30,212 nucleotides of DNA, from contig CAYMYI010000046.1 in assembly GCA_964394585.1 (NCBI GenBank), forward strand, positions 1-30,212, written 5' to 3'. The notes under the pieces were generated by a model. The model made no database searches. It saw only the letters and a list, made by a program, of their open reading frames with translations, and was not told the origin of the DNA. Positions 9,056-16,299 of the stretch are shown one piece after another (the stretch's first letter is position 1; each line of letters starts with the position of its first letter). Source of the DNA: CAYUJH01 sp964394585 (lineage in GTDB: Bacteria > Bacteroidota > Bacteroidia > Cytophagales > Flammeovirgaceae). Position numbers and translations under genes: made by a program.

Positions 9056-9505
9056 ATGTCGATACAGGAAGAACTCACACAATTAAACGAACCATATGAA
9101 TTAGTTTATGAAAAAAAATATGGTAAAATATTTTTACTGAAGGATAAAGGAATCATCATTGGTGAACTGACTGAAGATTATGTCCCGATTGATAAATTCC
9201 GCAAATTTTTTGGCAAACTTGGAGAGTTTATCCAACAGCATGCTATCCAAAAGTTCATTTTTGATAAACGTAAGCTCCAAACGTTTCACCAACCTTCCAT
9301 GGAATGGTATTTCCTTACTTGGAAAGAAGAGATGTTCCATAAAGGCATGAAAACCCATCGAAAAATGTTGCCTCCTAACGATTTGTGGTTTAAAGAAGCT
9401 GTATTGGCAGGGCGGGCAAAAATCTTACAAGAAAACCCTGAGAATATCATCGATCAGCTCGATATTCAATACCGCGATTCGCTTGAAGATGCCATCGAAG
9501 ACTAA
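9056..9505 (+). CDS. Uncharacterised small protein, possibly STAS/SEC14-like
   Basis: This 149-residue acidic, soluble protein has no signal peptide. An N-terminal beta-rich stretch (ELVYEKKYGKIFLLKDKGIIIGELTEDYVP) is followed by alternating helix/strand segments (FIFDKRKLQTFHQPSMEWYF) and an acidic tail. The pattern, with a central strand leading to a conserved-looking FDKR, resembles SpoIIAA/STAS-type domains found as short stand-alone proteins in Bacteroidota. This is only an impression from the sequence, so I give no function. It ends convergently with the MscS-like gene, the two stop codons sharing the four bases at 9502-9505. Confidence 0.75.
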   Translation: MSIQEELTQLNEPYELVYEKKYGKIFLLKDKGIIIGELTEDYVPIDKFRKFFGKLGEFIQQHAIQKFIFDKRKLQTFHQPSMEWYFLTWKEEMFHKGMKTHRKMLPPNDLWFKEAVLAGRAKILQENPENIIDQLDIQYRDSLEDAIED

Positions 9506-10269
9506 TCTTGTTTTAACGTAGGCTCTGCAGAAGTGGCGGTTTCCAAAATTTGTGCACCTTTATTGTGCAGCAGTAGGTGTGCTTTCACTTTCTGAAAGTA
9601 CGAAACCTGTAGGGTATAAATTACAATATTAAAATGATAGGCACTCGCCGACTCCCGCAAATATTTAATCTGTGGGCTTTTAGTTACCGACGACCACGGC
9701 GTAGTGTGCAGTAGCAAGCGTTGCCGTTCAATAAGAGCATCTACGGGGGCAATCTTCGGCAACATCAATTCAAACTGATGTGCTTTAATGCGCTTGGCAG
9801 GGTTATCTTTAAAACGTACCGTATTTTGTATTTTGGTGTAGGGTATGCGAACGGTTTGCCCTTCGTCGGTTTCGAGCTCCACGCCCAGATACCCCACATG
9901 CGTAACAATTCCTTTTACACCTTGCACTTTCACTCGCTCATTGAGTGCAAAGCCTCCTTCAATTCGCAAAAAAACACCCGCCATAAAATCGCGCACGACA
10001 AACCACACTACACCTAAAAACGCCGCTCCCCAGAGCAACAGGATTGCTATATGTGCTACGGTTGGGTTTGTAAACAAATATGCTACCGACCATAAAGCAA
10101 ACAAAAACCACCCAACCCCTTCCATCACGGGGCCTACTTGCTTGCTCGTATAGTACCAACGTTCCGATTGTAAAAACAGGCGACAAGCCATGTAATACAA
10201 CCGAAATCCGGCGAAAAGTAAGAGTGCCGCCAATGCAACTGTAGGTAAATGAGCCGTTTGGATAATCAT
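9502..10269 (-). CDS. MscS-family mechanosensitive ion channel
   Basis: Three hydrophobic helices lie at about residues 8-28, 50-67 and 71-95. They are followed by the MscS beta-domain signature: RDFMAGVFLRIEGGFALNERVKV, then GIVTHVGYLGVELETDEGQTVRIPYTKI, corresponding to the family pattern of a glycine/alanine-bearing pore helix, a beta-barrel and IPNS-like strand. A cytoplasmic alpha/beta portion follows to residue 255. Family members gate under membrane tension and release osmolytes during hypo-osmotic shock. The protein is a compact member with few transmembrane helices. The pore helix has fewer Gly/Ala repeats than E. coli MscS, so conductance cannot be inferred. Confidence 0.85.
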   Translation of the reverse strand: MIIQTAHLPTVALAALLLFAGFRLYYMACRLFLQSERWYYTSKQVGPVMEGVGWFLFALWSVAYLFTNPTVAHIAILLLWGAAFLGVVWFVVRDFMAGVFLRIEGGFALNERVKVQGVKGIVTHVGYLGVELETDEGQTVRIPYTKIQNTVRFKDNPAKRIKAHQFELMLPKIAPVDALIERQRLLLHTTPWSSVTKSPQIKYLRESASAYHFNIVIYTLQVSYFQKVKAHLLLHNKGAQILETATSAEPTLKQD

Positions 10270-10422
10270 GCGAAAGTGAGCAAAGTAAATAACAACGAAC
10301 GGATAGTTTTTATATAATGTATTGGTGTATTATATGCAATTTAGCGGGATTTTCCGATTTTGAATATCGATTCTTCATTTGCGTTATATTACCTTTTTAC
10401 AGAACTCAACCAGCCGATTCTT

Positions 10423-11259
10423 ATGCCAACTCGTCCCACTTTTGTTGCATCGATGGTCGATACGTTACGGAAATCCTCGTACCTCTTCGAAGGGCAACGG
10501 ATTGCTATAGCCACCTCTGCTCAAACCATTCAAGCAGCTTTAACTAATTTAGAAAAGGATTTTCGTACCGATGGGTTGCAAATCCGAATGGCTACTCGCC
10601 ACGATGCGGAAGAAATTGTAACATTTCGCGATAGCCGCTTCGATGCCCCAGGGCGCTATACGCCTTATTGGATGTACCATCTTACTACATATGGCAACAG
10701 CGTAGTAGTGTGCGACGCCCACCAAACCATTGTTGGGTGCTTTTTAGAAGTAAGTTATGCAGATTCGTTAAAAACTTCTAGCCATGTGATGGCAGCCGTA
10801 AGCCCTACCGTAGCTGGTAAACGGATTGCCGCCCGTATGAGCCGTTATATTTCTTTAAAAGCCTTGCAAGCCCGGCGATATGTGGCTCAGGGCACGATTG
10901 CTCCTAATAACTATAGCTCGTTAGTAGGAATGCTAAACTATGCGAGTGCGGTACTCACTTCGTATCATGACGATTTTTGTGGGTTTGGTGCCCGTTTTTT
11001 TTACACTATCCCGCTTACGGTAGAATGCATTGTACAACAAACCATCGAACAGGCTGTGCTTCAGCACATGATAGATGCTGAAAAAATAGCTACAGAGAAA
11101 ATTCGGTTTGTAGAGGCTGATAATATCATGCAGATTAAAGAAATGTATGCGAACAGCCCTTTCCGTATTGTAGCTGCACTCAAGCGCGATGGCAACCCTC
11201 CTTTATTTGTAGCTGTTCCTTTTCCACAGAAAACGCTAGAGGCAATCTACCCATTGTAA
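10423..11259 (+). CDS. Divergent GNAT-like N-acetyltransferase
   Basis: I chose the ATG at 10423 (278 residues); the frame extends upstream to a TTG at 10360, but those extra residues look non-conserved. Residues about 55-200 fit a GNAT fold: RHDAEEIVTFRDSRF as the first helix, SVVVCDAHQTIVGCFLEVSYAD as the central strands, AAVSPTVAGKRIAARM as an acetyl-CoA pyrophosphate-binding motif A (VxPxxxGxxIA instead of the usual GxGIG), and QGTIAPNNYSSLVGMLNY as motif B. GNAT enzymes transfer acyl groups from acyl-CoA to amines; the substrate here is unknown. The N-terminal 50 residues and the C-terminal 80 are unrecognised. It stands alone between the divergent channel gene and an uncharacterised gene. 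A TACCTTTT sequence at 10390-10397 is a near-match -7 box. Confidence 0.65.
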   Translation: MPTRPTFVASMVDTLRKSSYLFEGQRIAIATSAQTIQAALTNLEKDFRTDGLQIRMATRHDAEEIVTFRDSRFDAPGRYTPYWMYHLTTYGNSVVVCDAHQTIVGCFLEVSYADSLKTSSHVMAAVSPTVAGKRIAARMSRYISLKALQARRYVAQGTIAPNNYSSLVGMLNYASAVLTSYHDDFCGFGARFFYTIPLTVECIVQQTIEQAVLQHMIDAEKIATEKIRFVEADNIMQIKEMYANSPFRIVAALKRDGNPPLFVAVPFPQKTLEAIYPL

Positions 11260-11398
11260 ACAAACCCAAACAAAGGTAGTTCTAAGTACAAAGCCGTTTT
11301 TTTCTTTCTAAAAAAATCCCTTGTGCGTTTATGAATCCATTGTGTTACAATACCTAGATAAGTAGCGTGCTTTATTCCTTACTGTAAGAATTTAAGCA

Positions 11399-12046
11399 AT
11401 GATGAAAACAATTAAAGAAGTCGAGTCAGAATTGTACACTCACCTTACGCCCTTTTTCTACGATAGAGGTTTTGAGCTAAAGCCTGCTCTGAAACAATAC
11501 CGCAAAACTACTGAAAGTGGTTTTCAGAACTTTATTTTTTCGCTTTCCCAATCTTCTGAAGATTTTTTCTTAGAGGTGAACTTTGGCGTTAGGCTCGATG
11601 CCATCGAACACATTGCACAACAATTCTTGGATACCCTTCCCGCTTTTCAGCAAGAAGCCAATACCCTAATCATTTCAATAGGGAAGTTTAACGACAACAA
11701 GTATTTCCGATACCGCATACAACACGCCGAAGACTTAAATGCAATCGCTGCGCAAATCAAAGAGTTTGTAAACCGAGAAGGTCTGAGTTTTACCCATGAG
11801 TTTAGCACTCTGAAAAATGTAGATGTTTTGCTCAACCGCAAGCCACGCCGACCCTGTAAATATTTGTACAACCAAACTCACCGTTGTTTTAAAGGATTGG
11901 TGGCGGCCAAGCTAATCCATAGCCCTAACTTTATTCGCCTGATTGACCAATATCTTTCCCAATTAAAATCGATGCGGACGAAAGAAAACTTGTTAGCTTC
12001 GTACACGAGTATGGCTAATTACCTAACGTATTACTCTGAAAATTGA
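11399..12046 (+). CDS. Uncharacterised protein, DUF4304-like pattern
   Basis: This 215-residue protein has no signal peptide or membrane helix. The N-terminal third (LTPFFYDRGFELKPALKQYRK, then IFSLSQSSEDFFLEVNFGVRLDAI) has the shape of small DUF4304-type proteins: a helix, a GF turn, and two strands ending in a G(V/I)R-like element. This resemblance is weak. The C-terminal part is helical and basic (LLNRKPRRPCKYLYNQ). The two M codons at 11399 and 11402 are both possible starts. It is convergent with the ACC deaminase-like gene, ten bases between stops, and is not clearly part of an operon. No function is proposed. Confidence 0.7.
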   Translation: MMKTIKEVESELYTHLTPFFYDRGFELKPALKQYRKTTESGFQNFIFSLSQSSEDFFLEVNFGVRLDAIEHIAQQFLDTLPAFQQEANTLIISIGKFNDNKYFRYRIQHAEDLNAIAAQIKEFVNREGLSFTHEFSTLKNVDVLLNRKPRRPCKYLYNQTHRCFKGLVAAKLIHSPNFIRLIDQYLSQLKSMRTKENLLASYTSMANYLTYYSEN

Positions 12047-12056
12047 GCCTTTGTTT

Positions 12057-12971
12057 TTACCTACGGTACGTTCCGCTTTGGTTTACCTGCAACCCGCCGC
12101 TGTGCAAGGCTACGATGCTAGTTCCCCTCGGGAATGTCCCTTTCTGTATCATATCAAAGATACCATACAGCATTTTTCCCGTGTAAACCGGTTCTAGCGG
12201 AACATGGTATTCTGCTGAAAAATTTTCTATGAACGATAGTAACGAAGGTTGCATTTTAGCATATCCGCCAAAATGATAATCCGTTACTATTTGAAATGCT
12301 ACCCTAGCACGCGCATGCGCATCTTGCAACAAGCTACGGATTTCATCGGCTAAGAAAGCTCCTCCCTTCAACGCTGAAAAGCCATAGGCGCTTACATTTT
12401 CGGGTAGTGCAGTCAATACACCAGCAAGAGTTCCTCCGGTGCCGCAAGCACAACAAAACACATCAAAAGGCTGATGGATTTCTTCAACCAACTCTGCGCA
12501 GCCTGGCAATGCATGGATATTACTGCCTCCTTCGGGAATGATATACAGCTTCCCAAACGTTGCCTTTAGTTGCTCTACAATGGGTGTGGTGCTTTTGTGC
12601 CGATACGTTGCCCGATCCATATAGTGCAGTTCCATCCCTTGCGAACGAGCAAATTGCAAGGTAGCATTGAGCGGCAAATGTTCTTCGCCTCGAATAATGC
12701 CTATGGTGCGGAAGCCCATTAACTTCCCTGCGGCGGCAGTGGCATAAATATGGTTAGAGTATGCCCCCCCAAAAGTAAGTAAGGTGTTAAGCCCTTTTAG
12801 TTGAGCCGCTTGCAAATTGTATTTCAATTTGCGCCATTTGTTTCCCGAAACCGTTGGGTGCAGCAAATCGTCGCGCTTGAGCATTAAACGCACACCATAC
12901 TTTTGGCAAATGGGGTGGTGCTCCAACGATTGTAGGGGTGAAGGGGTAGTATTGAACAGGAACGACTCCAC
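12057..12971 (-). CDS. PLP-dependent ACC deaminase / D-cysteine desulfhydrase-like enzyme
   Basis: The 304-residue protein is a fold-type II PLP enzyme of the tryptophan-synthase-beta family. LMLKRDDLLHPTVSGNKWRK contains the likely Schiff-base Lys45; GGAYSNH (68-74) follows, and a glycine-rich phosphate-binding loop CGTGGTLAGV lies near 177-186. Family members deaminate 1-aminocyclopropane-1-carboxylate or release H2S from D-cysteine; the two activities cannot be separated by reading alone, and Bacteroidota members of this size are generally annotated ambiguously. The start is a GTG at 12971; the ATG nearer the upstream stop runs into a stop after 13 codons. It is the last gene of a four-gene minus-strand run, 40 bases after the DUF3667 gene. 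Confidence 0.88.
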   Translation of the reverse strand: MESFLFNTTPSPLQSLEHHPICQKYGVRLMLKRDDLLHPTVSGNKWRKLKYNLQAAQLKGLNTLLTFGGAYSNHIYATAAAGKLMGFRTIGIIRGEEHLPLNATLQFARSQGMELHYMDRATYRHKSTTPIVEQLKATFGKLYIIPEGGSNIHALPGCAELVEEIHQPFDVFCCACGTGGTLAGVLTALPENVSAYGFSALKGGAFLADEIRSLLQDAHARARVAFQIVTDYHFGGYAKMQPSLLSFIENFSAEYHVPLEPVYTGKMLYGIFDMIQKGTFPRGTSIVALHSGGLQVNQSGTYRR

Positions 12972-13011
12972 AGCTACGTACAGTATAAACGGTTTGTTGA
13001 GGTGTAGGCTG

Positions 13012-13806
13012 TCATAGTAACCCCTCCTGAGCGCTTATGTAAAGACCTACGGAAATACCGAGTACTAAAGACACTAAAATAAGATAAAAAAGGACGAAGA
13101 AGATCGTCTTAATTACTGCCCATATTCTATATTTTGGTTGAAAAAATTGTATAAAAACGAAGATAGAATACAAAAGAAATAGCACCATGTAAACGATGTT
13201 TGCCGAATCTATAAAAGACTTATCTGTTACTAGAATAATCGCCATTATAAAAATATATCCCCACAAGATATGTGCAGATTGGTAAGCATTGAGTACCATA
13301 TGCTTTGCATAGTTCACACGGTGCTTAAAAAAGAACAGTTTTGTGAGCAGTGCCGAGAAGGGAACGCCGATGACCATCAGCGCTGAAAAATACTGGTTCG
13401 TTATTTTTAAAAACAATTCAAAAAAAGCTTGCTTAACTTTCTCTGCTTTTTCGGCATCTTCTCCTGCCCCTATTTCAAATTGTATGTATTCTTCGAAAGG
13501 GATAAATACATTTACCAGAGCCGCTATTGCACTTACCAACAGTAAGTATTTCATCGGGTTCATATTGCCTTTGCGTTTTCCACCGATGTACTCTCGAATG
13601 GCGTGCCCCGGTCGGTAGCTTAGCTCTTTAAACGTATGCAGAAACCCTCGTTCAAAATTGAACGAATCAATGAGTTCTGCGATTAAATCGCGAATAGTTA
13701 TTTCCTTAATATCCTTTTTTTGTCCACATTGGCTGCAGTAGCGTTCCGAAGCCATTAGCATATGTCCACAATTTGGACATTGGTACGTAGGGGTAGATTC
13801 CATCAT
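13012..13806 (-). CDS. DUF3667 zinc-ribbon membrane protein
   Basis: This 264-residue protein starts with a zinc ribbon formed by Cys10, Cys13, Cys24 and Cys27 (CPNCG and CSQCG). Next comes the DUF3667 signature: DLIAELIDSFNFERGFLHTF, then RPGHAIREYIGGKRKGNMNP. Four to five hydrophobic helices follow, at about 87-105, 138-158, 180-197, 205-222 and 232-255. DUF3667 proteins are common in Bacteroidota and have no established biochemical role. The ATG overlaps the stop of nuoK as ATGA, so translation is probably coupled. The second Met codon is an equally possible start. Confidence 0.85.
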   Translation of the reverse strand: MMESTPTYQCPNCGHMLMASERYCSQCGQKKDIKEITIRDLIAELIDSFNFERGFLHTFKELSYRPGHAIREYIGGKRKGNMNPMKYLLLVSAIAALVNVFIPFEEYIQFEIGAGEDAEKAEKVKQAFFELFLKITNQYFSALMVIGVPFSALLTKLFFFKHRVNYAKHMVLNAYQSAHILWGYIFIMAIILVTDKSFIDSANIVYMVLFLLYSIFVFIQFFQPKYRIWAVIKTIFFVLFYLILVSLVLGISVGLYISAQEGLL

Positions 13807-14105
13807 TCTGAGAGTTTATTAAGCTTTTGAGGTTCGCTAGTCGCATAGTGCTGGTATACCTTCCATAAAATTGCCAAGCCTACAGCCGCTTCTGCGGCGG
13901 CAACAATCATTACAAACACGGTGAACACTTGCCCATGTAGGGCAGCATCGTTTCGGCTAAATGCCACTAGGTTCAGGTTGGTTGCATTCAGCATTAGTTC
14001 GATACCCATCAGCAGCATAATTATGTGCTTACGCGTGAGCACAATGGCAATTCCGATGGCAAATAAAATGGTGGCTATATATAAATAGTAAACAGTGGGC
14101 ATCAT
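13803..14105 (-). CDS. nuoK: NADH-quinone oxidoreductase subunit K, outside a nuo cluster
   Basis: NuoK is a three-helix, proton-pumping membrane subunit of respiratory complex I. The 100-residue length is normal. Visible landmarks are the three transmembrane helices, GIELMLNATNLNLVAFSR carrying the membrane glutamate equivalent to E. coli Glu36, GQVFTVFVMIVAAAEAAVGLAI carrying the second key glutamate, and a short polar tail. All key residues are intact, so it looks functional. Multisubunit Na+/H+ antiporter MrpC is a homologue, but the VAAAEAAVGLAI motif favours NuoK. What is odd is the context: nuoJ and nuoL are not adjacent. It starts one base after the amidase stop and its stop overlaps the DUF3667 start. 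Confidence 0.93.
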   Translation of the reverse strand: MMPTVYYLYIATILFAIGIAIVLTRKHIIMLLMGIELMLNATNLNLVAFSRNDAALHGQVFTVFVMIVAAAEAAVGLAILWKVYQHYATSEPQKLNKLSE

Positions 14106-14106
14106 T

Positions 14107-14820
14107 CTATAAGGTATTTTCGGTAAGATTTGCCAACATTTCGATAAGCTCGGGTTGTGGATGGCAGCCGTTTACATCGGTACGTACGCTACAGCGTGTG
14201 TACAGACCCGGGGCACCTTGCAAAGCCGGGGCGCTGACTTCCCAAATTTCGGAATGGTACTGCAAAGGAATGTCGTACTGCTCGCCTAAGTAGAGGAGTA
14301 ACTGCCCTAGCGAAGCGATTTGCGCATCGGTATAACGGTGGTAAAATCGGTTACCCCGGAAAGGATCGGGGTATTCAATTACCTGCTCTTCAGGAATTAC
14401 CTTCCGAAAAGGTGCATAAAACCGTCCGTTTTCCCAACTTAATGCACCGGCATTGCAAAGCATCACGCTGATGGAATGTTTTTCTAAGGTTCGTGTGTGT
14501 TCTTTTCGTTTAAATACTTCAGCTACTTTGTTCGTTTTTGCGTGCACCCCTAAATGCAATGCCCAAAATTTTGAATGGAAACATTGGTGTACTTGTCCGT
14601 CTTCGTAGTGTTCTTCGTTGGGGTAAGGTTTGCCTGCAATTAAAAAACAAGAGGCTATTTTATAAGGAGAATTTACCCACCGATCTACCATGAAACGAGG
14701 GTGCGGATGCGATATGCTGTGGTTCAAGTAGATTTGCCGCTTGGGAAACTCTTCGCGGAAATAGTTCTTTTTTCCAATTTTTTCGGCGACGATGGAGGAT
14801 AAATCGAAGGTGCTATGCAT
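14107..14820 (-). CDS. N-acetylmuramoyl-L-alanine amidase (Amidase_2 type), no signal peptide
   Basis: This 237-residue protein belongs to the zinc-dependent amidase_2/PGRP fold that cleaves between N-acetylmuramic acid and L-alanine in peptidoglycan. Likely zinc ligands are His34 (YLNHSIS), His89 (WALHLG) and the Cys in GCHPQPELIEML near the end. Further landmarks are a substrate-groove strand VDRWVNSPYKIASCFLIAGKP, SISVMLCNAGAL, PFRG and YTDAQIASLGQLLLYLGEQY. The frame extends upstream to a TTG at 14907, but the ATG at 14820 fits the family and has a TACTTTTG box 38 bases upstream. No signal peptide or membrane helix is present, suggesting cytoplasmic action (muropeptide recycling), or export by another route as with phage-type lysins. 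It is the first gene of the minus run that includes nuoK. Confidence 0.85.
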   Translation of the reverse strand: MHSTFDLSSIVAEKIGKKNYFREEFPKRQIYLNHSISHPHPRFMVDRWVNSPYKIASCFLIAGKPYPNEEHYEDGQVHQCFHSKFWALHLGVHAKTNKVAEVFKRKEHTRTLEKHSISVMLCNAGALSWENGRFYAPFRKVIPEEQVIEYPDPFRGNRFYHRYTDAQIASLGQLLLYLGEQYDIPLQYHSEIWEVSAPALQGAPGLYTRCSVRTDVNGCHPQPELIEMLANLTENTL

Positions 14821-14858
14821 AACCGTAAAAGCCAAACGTAAGTGTTGAATGTATCTAC

Positions 14859-14866
14859 CAAAAGTA
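14859..14866 (-). promoter_or_regulatory. Bacteroidota -7 promoter box (TACTTTTG) for the amidase-nuoK operon
   Basis: An exact TAnnTTTG match reads on the minus strand 38 bases upstream of the amidase ATG. No clear TTG -33 element is seen. It would drive the four-gene run ending at 12057. Confidence 0.5.
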
Positions 14867-14958
14867 AAGGTTTCTGATAAATTACAGAGGCTTCGCCCGA
14901 TTCGCAAACCGATGCCTACCTAGTGGTTTGCTACTTCTACAATACAAGGGGAAATACC

Positions 14959-14966
14959 TACCTTTG
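14959..14966 (+). promoter_or_regulatory. Bacteroidota -7 promoter box (TACCTTTG) for the deoxynucleoside kinase
   Basis: A perfect TAnnTTTG element lies 29 bases upstream of the kinase GTG start. A TTG at 14928-14930 is slightly too far away for the usual -33 spacing, so only the -7 part is convincing. Confidence 0.6.
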
Positions 14967-14995
14967 TTCTTTATCACTAACCGATACAATCCATT

Positions 14996-15610
14996 GTGTA
15001 TATAGCAGTAGCAGGCAACATCGGATCAGGGAAAACCACACTTACGAGCTTACTAGCTAAAAAATTCGATTGGACTCCCAAATTTGAAAGCGTAAGCGAT
15101 AACCCCTACCTCCGCGATTTCTATGAAAATATGGAGCGATGGTCGTTCCATTTACAGGTGTATTTTTTGAACAGTCGGTTCAACCAAGTGCGGCAAATTT
15201 CAAAGAGCGATTCCGTAGTCATTCAAGACCGATCCATTTATGAAGATGCCTACATATTTGCACAAAACTTGGTAGACTCTGAAATGATGCACCGCCGCGA
15301 TTTTGAAAACTATCTAGCACTTTTCGAGTCGATGCTCGACTACGTACAACCTCCTGAATTACTGATTTATTTAGAAGCCGACTTAGACCGCCTGCTTCGG
15401 AATATTCGCCATCGAGGCCGCGATTTCGAGGAGAAAATCCCTATCGATTACCTCGAAAATTTAAATGTACTTTATCAGAATTGGGCTGAAAATTATGCCC
15501 ACGGGCAGGTACTCCGCATCGACATGCGCCACTACGATTTTGTACAAAACCCCAACGATTTTGAGAAAATTGCTCATGCCGTACAAGAACGTTTAGAGGC
15601 TAAAAGCTAG
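14996..15610 (+). CDS. Deoxynucleoside kinase (dAK/dGK family)
   Basis: The 204-residue cytoplasmic salvage enzyme transfers phosphate from ATP to a deoxynucleoside. The P-loop GNIGSGKTT spans 7-15, the substrate segment ESVSDNPYLRDFY is near 31-43, the DRSIYEDA motif is near 78-85 and the arginine-rich lid NIRHRGRDFE is near 136-145, all typical of the deoxyadenosine/deoxyguanosine kinase group. The preferred nucleoside cannot be assigned. The start is a GTG at 14996, as no in-frame ATG precedes the P-loop. The gene is divergent from the amidase operon and its stop shares the CTAG at 15607-15610 with the convergent hypothetical gene. Confidence 0.93.
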   Translation: MYIAVAGNIGSGKTTLTSLLAKKFDWTPKFESVSDNPYLRDFYENMERWSFHLQVYFLNSRFNQVRQISKSDSVVIQDRSIYEDAYIFAQNLVDSEMMHRRDFENYLALFESMLDYVQPPELLIYLEADLDRLLRNIRHRGRDFEEKIPIDYLENLNVLYQNWAENYAHGQVLRIDMRHYDFVQNPNDFEKIAHAVQERLEAKS

Positions 15611-16269
15611 CCTTTGAGTTGCTCGGCAAGCCATACGCTTTCTCTAATTGCTGCCTTATCGGTATCGGAAAGGGTGAAGGTTGCTACCGACCGACTGCCT
15701 ACTAGCTGCACAGAGACCGATGCGCTGGCATTTTGGGCAATTGCTTTCAAAATGGTGATGTCGCTTGGAGACGAAAAGCTGCGTTCCTCTCGGAAGGTAG
15801 TTTTTTTATCGTAGCGGCCTAGCGGCATTTCAGCATGAGCCGGTACAAAGGTGCTATCATATACTTGGCTGCCAATTTTTACCCGAACGTGGGTATGCTC
15901 CAAAGGATAGCTTCCCTCAAAAAAGCTTAGTAAGGTTAAATTCCCTGCACTATCTACACGGGTAGCGAGCTGTGTTTGCGGCTTGGTTGTATGTTCGTAG
16001 GCGAGGGCTTTCCAATGTTTGTGTATCCACCAAGTTTGACCGGCTTGGAGGGCTTCTAACGCCACAAATCTTTCTTTCCATTGCGGAGAAGTCGTATTTT
16101 CTTCGGGGATTTGCCACGTAAATGGCTCAGCGGCCTCCAGTTTTTTAAGCTGTGCGGCACGCTCTGCATCGAGTTTCAGAGCTTGCTGTGCGGCATCGTA
16201 CTTTTGGTATACTACCATAAATGCTACAATGCCTGCGAAGGCTATCATCGGAATCCATAGTTTTTTCAT
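15607..16269 (-). CDS. Membrane-anchored hypothetical protein
   Basis: This 220-residue protein has an N-terminal hydrophobic helix at about 5-21 (LWIPMIAFAGIVAFMVVY) followed by a charged, Ala-rich coiled-coil-like stretch (22-50) and a soluble domain of mixed strands. The anchor makes an extracytoplasmic domain likely. I do not recognise any family. It is downstream of, and on the same strand as, the winged-helix membrane protein gene, 30 bases away, so the two probably form an operon. Its stop overlaps the stop of the kinase gene on the other strand. Confidence 0.7.
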   Translation of the reverse strand: MKKLWIPMIAFAGIVAFMVVYQKYDAAQQALKLDAERAAQLKKLEAAEPFTWQIPEENTTSPQWKERFVALEALQAGQTWWIHKHWKALAYEHTTKPQTQLATRVDSAGNLTLLSFFEGSYPLEHTHVRVKIGSQVYDSTFVPAHAEMPLGRYDKKTTFREERSFSSPSDITILKAIAQNASASVSVQLVGSRSVATFTLSDTDKAAIRESVWLAEQLKG

Positions 16270-16299
16270 ATCGCAACAAATTTAGGGAGTTGGTTTGGG

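Noticed and set aside
11271..11278. Perfect minus-strand TACCTTTG box
   Set aside because: No minus-strand gene starts downstream of it (the next gene in that direction is on the plus strand), so it is probably a chance match.
14821..14907. TTG-started N-terminal extension of the amidase
   Set aside because: It begins beyond the TACTTTTG promoter box, which would place that box inside the coding region; the ATG at 14820 fits better.
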